Shown here: positions 60,432 through 64,000 of the stretch, piece after piece
Position numbering within the stretch: the stretch's first letter is position 1
Layout: each line of letters begins with the position of its first letter
Source of the DNA: Lamellibrachia columna
Lineage: Eukaryota > Annelida > Polychaeta > Sabellida > Siboglinidae
DNA: 64,000 nt
Assembly (NCBI GenBank): GCA_963662155.1
Contig: OY759261.1
Coordinates: forward strand, 1,042,001 to 1,106,000
Direction of reading: 5' to 3'
Translations under genes and position numbers: made by a program
Notes under the pieces: model-generated
What the model saw: the letters and a program-made list of their open reading frames with translations, nothing else
Database searches by the model: none
What the model was told of the DNA's origin: nothing

Positions 60432-62417
60432 TTAGCAAGTTCTGCGAATCTGTCTGTACTTGCGATAGTAGCCTATCATTCCTACGAATGATCTTAACGT
60501 GACATTTAGCACTTTTCCCACCTTCTCATCCTGTGGCTTAACGACGCCTTGACCCACAACCTGACCCAACAGCTTGATCTCTCTGCATCCAATTTCACAT
60601 TTCGTTGGTCTCGCAGTCAAAGAATGAATGCGCAACCGATCGACTACATTTATCACCGCTTCTAAATGGCCATCCCATTTGGGCGTATGGATGACTAGGT
60701 CATCAATATAGCTCTTCACATTTGCTATCCCCTTCAGCAACTTCCTTATTCTGCAAAATACTGCGCCTGTTTTGTTTAATCCGAACGACATACATTTGAA
60801 CTGCCTCAAGCCAAGCTCCGAATGAAACGCAGTTAGATATTTGTGTTCCGCTTTAATCGGTATTTGGTAGTAACCTTTTAAGAGGTCGATTTTGGTGAAG
60901 TATTTAGACGTACCTAACGTACCAACAATCATTTCTTGGTTTGACATTGGTTCTGCGTCTGTCAAAATCACTTCATTCAGCTTGCGAAAATCTATGCAGT
61001 ACCTGTGAGAACCATCCGATTTTCTCACGATGACTGACGAACTTGCATAATCAGATGTCGACGGATCTGTTCCGCCTATTCTGTCCATCTTTTCTAGTTC
61101 CTCCTTCATTAGTTGTTCCAAGGCGAACGGTACAGGATAATTCCTACAACGAATCGGTGTGTCATCGACTAATTCGATGGTACACTCGATTAAATCAGCG
61201 TGGCCTGGCATATCTGAAAATACATCCTTGTATTCTTCTATCAACTGTCGCGCCTCTGTTTTCTGTACCTCTGTAAGACTTGGACATACATATACATCTT
61301 TCCATGTCTCGTTTGCCTCCAACGGGCAAACCACACCATCCTCCGATCCTAACTGGCTATCATCGTCTTCACTTATCATTTGCATCGTTTGCATTGCTTT
61401 CTGGTCAGTTTCTTTCTGATCAGCCCCTTGTTCGCCTCTAGCGATATATTTTCGCAGCATGTTAGCATAGAATGTTTTCACACCTTCGCCTATCTGTAAT
61501 CGATAGTCATTTACACCGACCGTCGCTACGATGTCATGCGGACCCTTCCACTGAAGTAACAATTTGTTATTGTCCGTTGGTAACAAGATCAACACTTTGT
61601 CTCCAACTTTCAGTACCTTTGGTTTAGCCATCTTGTTGTAGTAATCACGCTGTGTTACTTTGGCCGTTCTAAGTTCCTCGTGCGCCAATCTACGTGTTTC
61701 TTCTAGACGTTCACGCAACTCCATAACGCAATGGTACGTGGTTTTCGTCTCGTCATCGTCCACCTTGTCGGCCCACAATTCTCTCAAGATTGACATAGGT
61801 CCACGAACGGTCCTTCCATACAAGAGTTCAAATGGAGAGAACTTTAGACTTTCCTGTGGTATCTCTCTGTACACAAAAAGCAATGCTGGAATGTATCGAT
61901 CCCAGTTTGTAGGTCTCTCGTGCGCCATTCTTTTTAGCATGTTCTTAAGCGTCCCATTGAATTTCTCTACCAACCCGTTGCACATACCGTGGTACGTCGT
62001 AGTAGTAAGTTGCTTGATTGAAAGCAAACGAGCCACTTCTTTCATGAGACCAGACGTGAATTGACTTCCACGGTCGCTAATGATCTGCCTGTGTATCCCT
62101 ACTCTAGAGAAAATGTTTACCAAGGCTTCCACCACATCTGTCGTCTCGATTGACGTCAACGGCACCGCTTCCGGGTACCTGGTGGCATAGTGTACCATGG
62201 TTAACACCCAGCGGTGCTTACGTGCTGATGTAACCAATGGACCCACCATATCTATGACAACTCTATCGAACGGTGTCTCTGTGGTAGGCATATCTCCCAA
62301 CGGTTCCTTCGTATTCCTACCCCTCGGAATGAGCCTTTGACATATGTCGTTCGACTGCACGTATCGTTGAACATCTCCAACTACGCCTGGCCAGTAGAAA
62401 TTTGATGTCACTGTCAA
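60432..62417 (-). CDS. Integrase-reverse transcriptase polyprotein segment, Gmr1-like order
   Basis: A 661-codon uninterrupted frame. Residues 1-30: end of the zinc module (NFYWPGVVGDVQRYV). About 45-210: integrase core with the D, D, E residues in VVIDMVGPL, IISDRGSQFTS and GLVEKFNGTL. About 260-330: integrase C-terminus (VGDKVLIL, LLQWKGPHDIV). A linker of about 60 acidic and Gln-rich residues follows. About 395-660: RT with DFRKLNEVI, YFTKIDLLKGYYQIPI, CMSFGL and the catalytic YIDDLV box. All key catalytic residues appear present, so the segment decayed little. Neighbouring zinc and RNase H parts are out of frame, so no complete polyprotein is encoded. The first ATG is within the element, not a true start. 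Confidence 0.9.
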   Translation of the reverse strand: MTVTSNFYWPGVVGDVQRYVQSNDICQRLIPRGRNTKEPLGDMPTTETPFDRVVIDMVGPLVTSARKHRWVLTMVHYATRYPEAVPLTSIETTDVVEALVNIFSRVGIHRQIISDRGSQFTSGLMKEVARLLSIKQLTTTTYHGMCNGLVEKFNGTLKNMLKRMAHERPTNWDRYIPALLFVYREIPQESLKFSPFELLYGRTVRGPMSILRELWADKVDDDETKTTYHCVMELRERLEETRRLAHEELRTAKVTQRDYYNKMAKPKVLKVGDKVLILLPTDNNKLLLQWKGPHDIVATVGVNDYRLQIGEGVKTFYANMLRKYIARGEQGADQKETDQKAMQTMQMISEDDDSQLGSEDGVVCPLEANETWKDVYVCPSLTEVQKTEARQLIEEYKDVFSDMPGHADLIECTIELVDDTPIRCRNYPVPFALEQLMKEELEKMDRIGGTDPSTSDYASSSVIVRKSDGSHRYCIDFRKLNEVILTDAEPMSNQEMIVGTLGTSKYFTKIDLLKGYYQIPIKAEHKYLTAFHSELGLRQFKCMSFGLNKTGAVFCRIRKLLKGIANVKSYIDDLVIHTPKWDGHLEAVINVVDRLRIHSLTARPTKCEIGCREIKLLGQVVGQGVVKPQDEKVGKVLNVTLRSFVGMIGYYRKYRQIRRTC

Positions 62418-62928
62418 GCGTCTTCTTCCCGCCTAGATGTCCGCCTAAGATGGAGTCATGTGCGACTTCCATCACGCTTTCTCTGAGCTTCATTGGCAAT
62501 AGTAACTGAGTAGTACTGACAAACCCTGTCTTTGCTGAAGACACATGCTTCCTATATAAGATTAATTTTCCTATGAAGAAGGTAATCTGCCATTTCGCCC
62601 TCGGTCTGTGACCTTTCCCCTCTGAGATCCAAGTTCGTATCTGCGATAAAGTAGGATCATCTCTTTGCAACCGCTTTAACTCTACACTGTCGACCTTCAT
62701 ATCTCTACTCTTGTGGGCTAAACAGCCTTTTGGAAATAGGTGTGTAAGCTTGGAGTTAGCGCGGACCAACTTCCCCGTGTGAACGGACCTCCAATCACAC
62801 GCGGACCAACTTCCTCGTGTGAACGTACCTACATAGGTATGACAACTTTTAGTGCCCTTTTTTACAACAGCACAATTTACTTCGGCTAAAGTATGCACGC
62901 ATTCTGACTCTACTAACCTACTCACCAT
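62317..62928 (-). pseudogene. Integrase N-terminal (HHCC) region of the Gmr1-like element
   Basis: A 203-codon frame. The recognisable part is the C-terminal half: LKRLQRDDPTLSQIRTWI, LLLPMKLRESVMEVAHDS, ILGGHLGGKKTLD. The two His ligands of the zinc module are in AHDS and GGHLG. The frame then shifts near 62405, and the two Cys belong to the next frame, where one is replaced (SNDICQR). The N-terminal part includes a 40-bp direct duplication (GCGGACCAAC at 62761 and 62801) and no recognisable protease motif. Confidence 0.75.
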
Positions 62929-62930
62929 AC

Positions 62931-64000
62931 AGGTTTTTGAGAAGAGTGTTGAGAGGAATAAAAATAAACTACAACAATATAGTTACAATTTCAAGGACAC
63001 TTGACGACACAAACTCAGTGGAGACTGTCACAAAGTATTGCGTTGGTGCCGGTGGGTAGAACATCAAGTGCCCCGTCAGGCGGGGTAATTACCCGGTTGA
63101 CAGAAGATAGACGAGTGAAATAACAGTTCAACTTACGCCAGGTACCTTAGTCTCGGCGAGTTGACAGCCGCTACGACGATCTGTCGCGCCCTGGAGTCTG
63201 TGTTGTGACAGTACCCCAACTTGCAGACAAATGTCACGAGTAACATGAACACGTGTAAAGTAAACGACATGTGACATTTGTCAACAACGGAAGACAATTG
63301 AGTGGGTTCGTGCGTGTGCACTAAACAGCGTGTGTACGTGCGTGTGTAACTGTTTCACCGAGTCACCAACAATTGACGTGTCAACATTAAACTATGTCAA
63401 GTCAACGTAATTACAAGTCTTACCCGAGTATCTTGAGACTCTCCAGACTCAGGACGATTCTCTCAGCGGCCGCCGCTGACACATCATTGTCGCTGAGGCT
63501 GTAAAGTACAATATATCCTTGAACTGACGCAGTAATTAACACATTTCTCTGACCGAAGTAAAACTAATAATCTACAAACAAACAACTTTCAATCAACTCG
63601 ACTCTATAAACACAAATGTTTCTCGCGACAAAGTACATTTTGTGGACAACAAAAAACGACACAGTTTGTTTTGTCGAATTTGTGTTACGAGAAATGTTGA
63701 ACCTTCGAAATAATGTTTTATTAATTCACGGATCAGTTTAAAAACAATATTTAGACAAAGAGTGAATTTTAATGAACATAACACGTGAATAGTCAATAAT
63801 AATTACTGGTGTTTCATTATTTATTAATCAAGAAATATGCATTTTAATTATTTACAGTAATAATAATTTGGATTGCATTTTGTAAATAGTTACATTGATG
63901 TAGACATAATATTGTCACATACAATTTCTAAAATAAATATTGTACGATGTATTTAATTATATTAGTACGACTGTTTGTGTACACATACCATGTATATATA
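62931..64000. other. About 1.1 kb without recognised genes
   Basis: The part to about 63480 is of mixed composition and could include gag or LTR sequence of the minus-strand Gypsy element, but no CCHC knuckle, LTR end or primer-binding site was recognised. 63540-64000 is AT-rich. Short minus-strand frames at 63133 and 63593 show no recognisable content. Confidence 0.45.

Larger units (their letters stand above)
60062..62930 (-). mobile_element. Gypsy-type LTR element fragment with integrase-RT-RNase H order (Gmr1-like)
   Basis: Minus strand, in transcription order: integrase zinc region (62317-62928), integrase core and C-terminus then reverse transcriptase in one frame (60432-62417), and RNase H (60015-60281 plus a broken linker). 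The sequences are Ty3/Gypsy in character but integrase precedes RT, as in the Gmr1 group. No gag, protease or LTR was recognised. The 3' side is truncated in RNase H by the minisatellite. Frame breaks occur near 62405 and between 60432 and 60281, so it is inactive. Confidence 0.85.

Noticed and set aside
63030..63070. TTGGTGCCGGTGGG as a primer-binding site
   Set aside because: It is on the plus strand whereas the adjacent Gypsy element is on the minus strand, and no LTR end precedes it.

Overview
The window is repeat-dominated metazoan nuclear DNA. It has spliceosomal-type exons with GT/AG borders, APE-type LINE and Ty3/Gypsy retroelement fragments, TTAGGG-like motifs, (GT)n and (TA)n microsatellites, and no bacterial-style gene organisation. 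A marine invertebrate is my best guess, but the species cannot be fixed from sequence alone. About two thirds of the bases lie in tandem arrays belonging to more than fifteen apparently unrelated families.

Layout. 1-4556 is a 75-bp satellite organised as a 31-monomer higher-order repeat of 2331 bp. 4.6-6.6 kb holds an inverted-repeat (MITE-like) element and a cluster of AGGTCA hexamers. 6591-7323 is a 50-bp minisatellite abutting a decayed minus-strand Ty3/Gypsy pol (7442-9085). 9.1-12.2 kb is AT-rich DNA with one tRNA-like SINE head. 12209-13613 is a 5'-truncated LINE with an 11-bp target-site duplication. 13792-14796 is a 102-bp array. 15-17.9 kb holds small duplications and a (GT)n tract. 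17892-22651 is an 87-bp array.

23.6-30.8 kb carries two recognisable plus-strand exons of an EFTUD2/Snu114-like gene (U5 snRNP GTPase). They are separated by an intron-sized stretch filled mostly by a 116-copy 43-bp array. The exons are unusually divergent, the second carries an in-frame 14-bp minisatellite, and the exon expected between them was not found. 31-34 kb is a further run of minisatellites (48, 49, 60, 22 and 25 bp), ending at a 200-N assembly gap.

34227-58947 is a 170-bp satellite of about 145 copies with nested higher-order repeats (2029 bp, and a block of about 4 kb repeated at +7463 bp). After it come a decayed adenain-type protease with a capsid-like neighbour (Maverick/Polinton-like remnant, 59203-59776), a minisatellite with head-to-head TTAGGG/CCCTAA motifs, and a minus-strand Gypsy-type element (60062-62930). 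That element's domain order is integrase, reverse transcriptase, RNase H, the Gmr1-type order, whereas the first Gypsy copy has the usual RT-RH-IN order.

Nothing here forms a functional operon or system. The coherent biology is repeat birth and amplification: several arrays can be traced to adjacent transposon or exon sequence. The possible host gene is the EFTUD2-like one, which may be a decaying paralogue.
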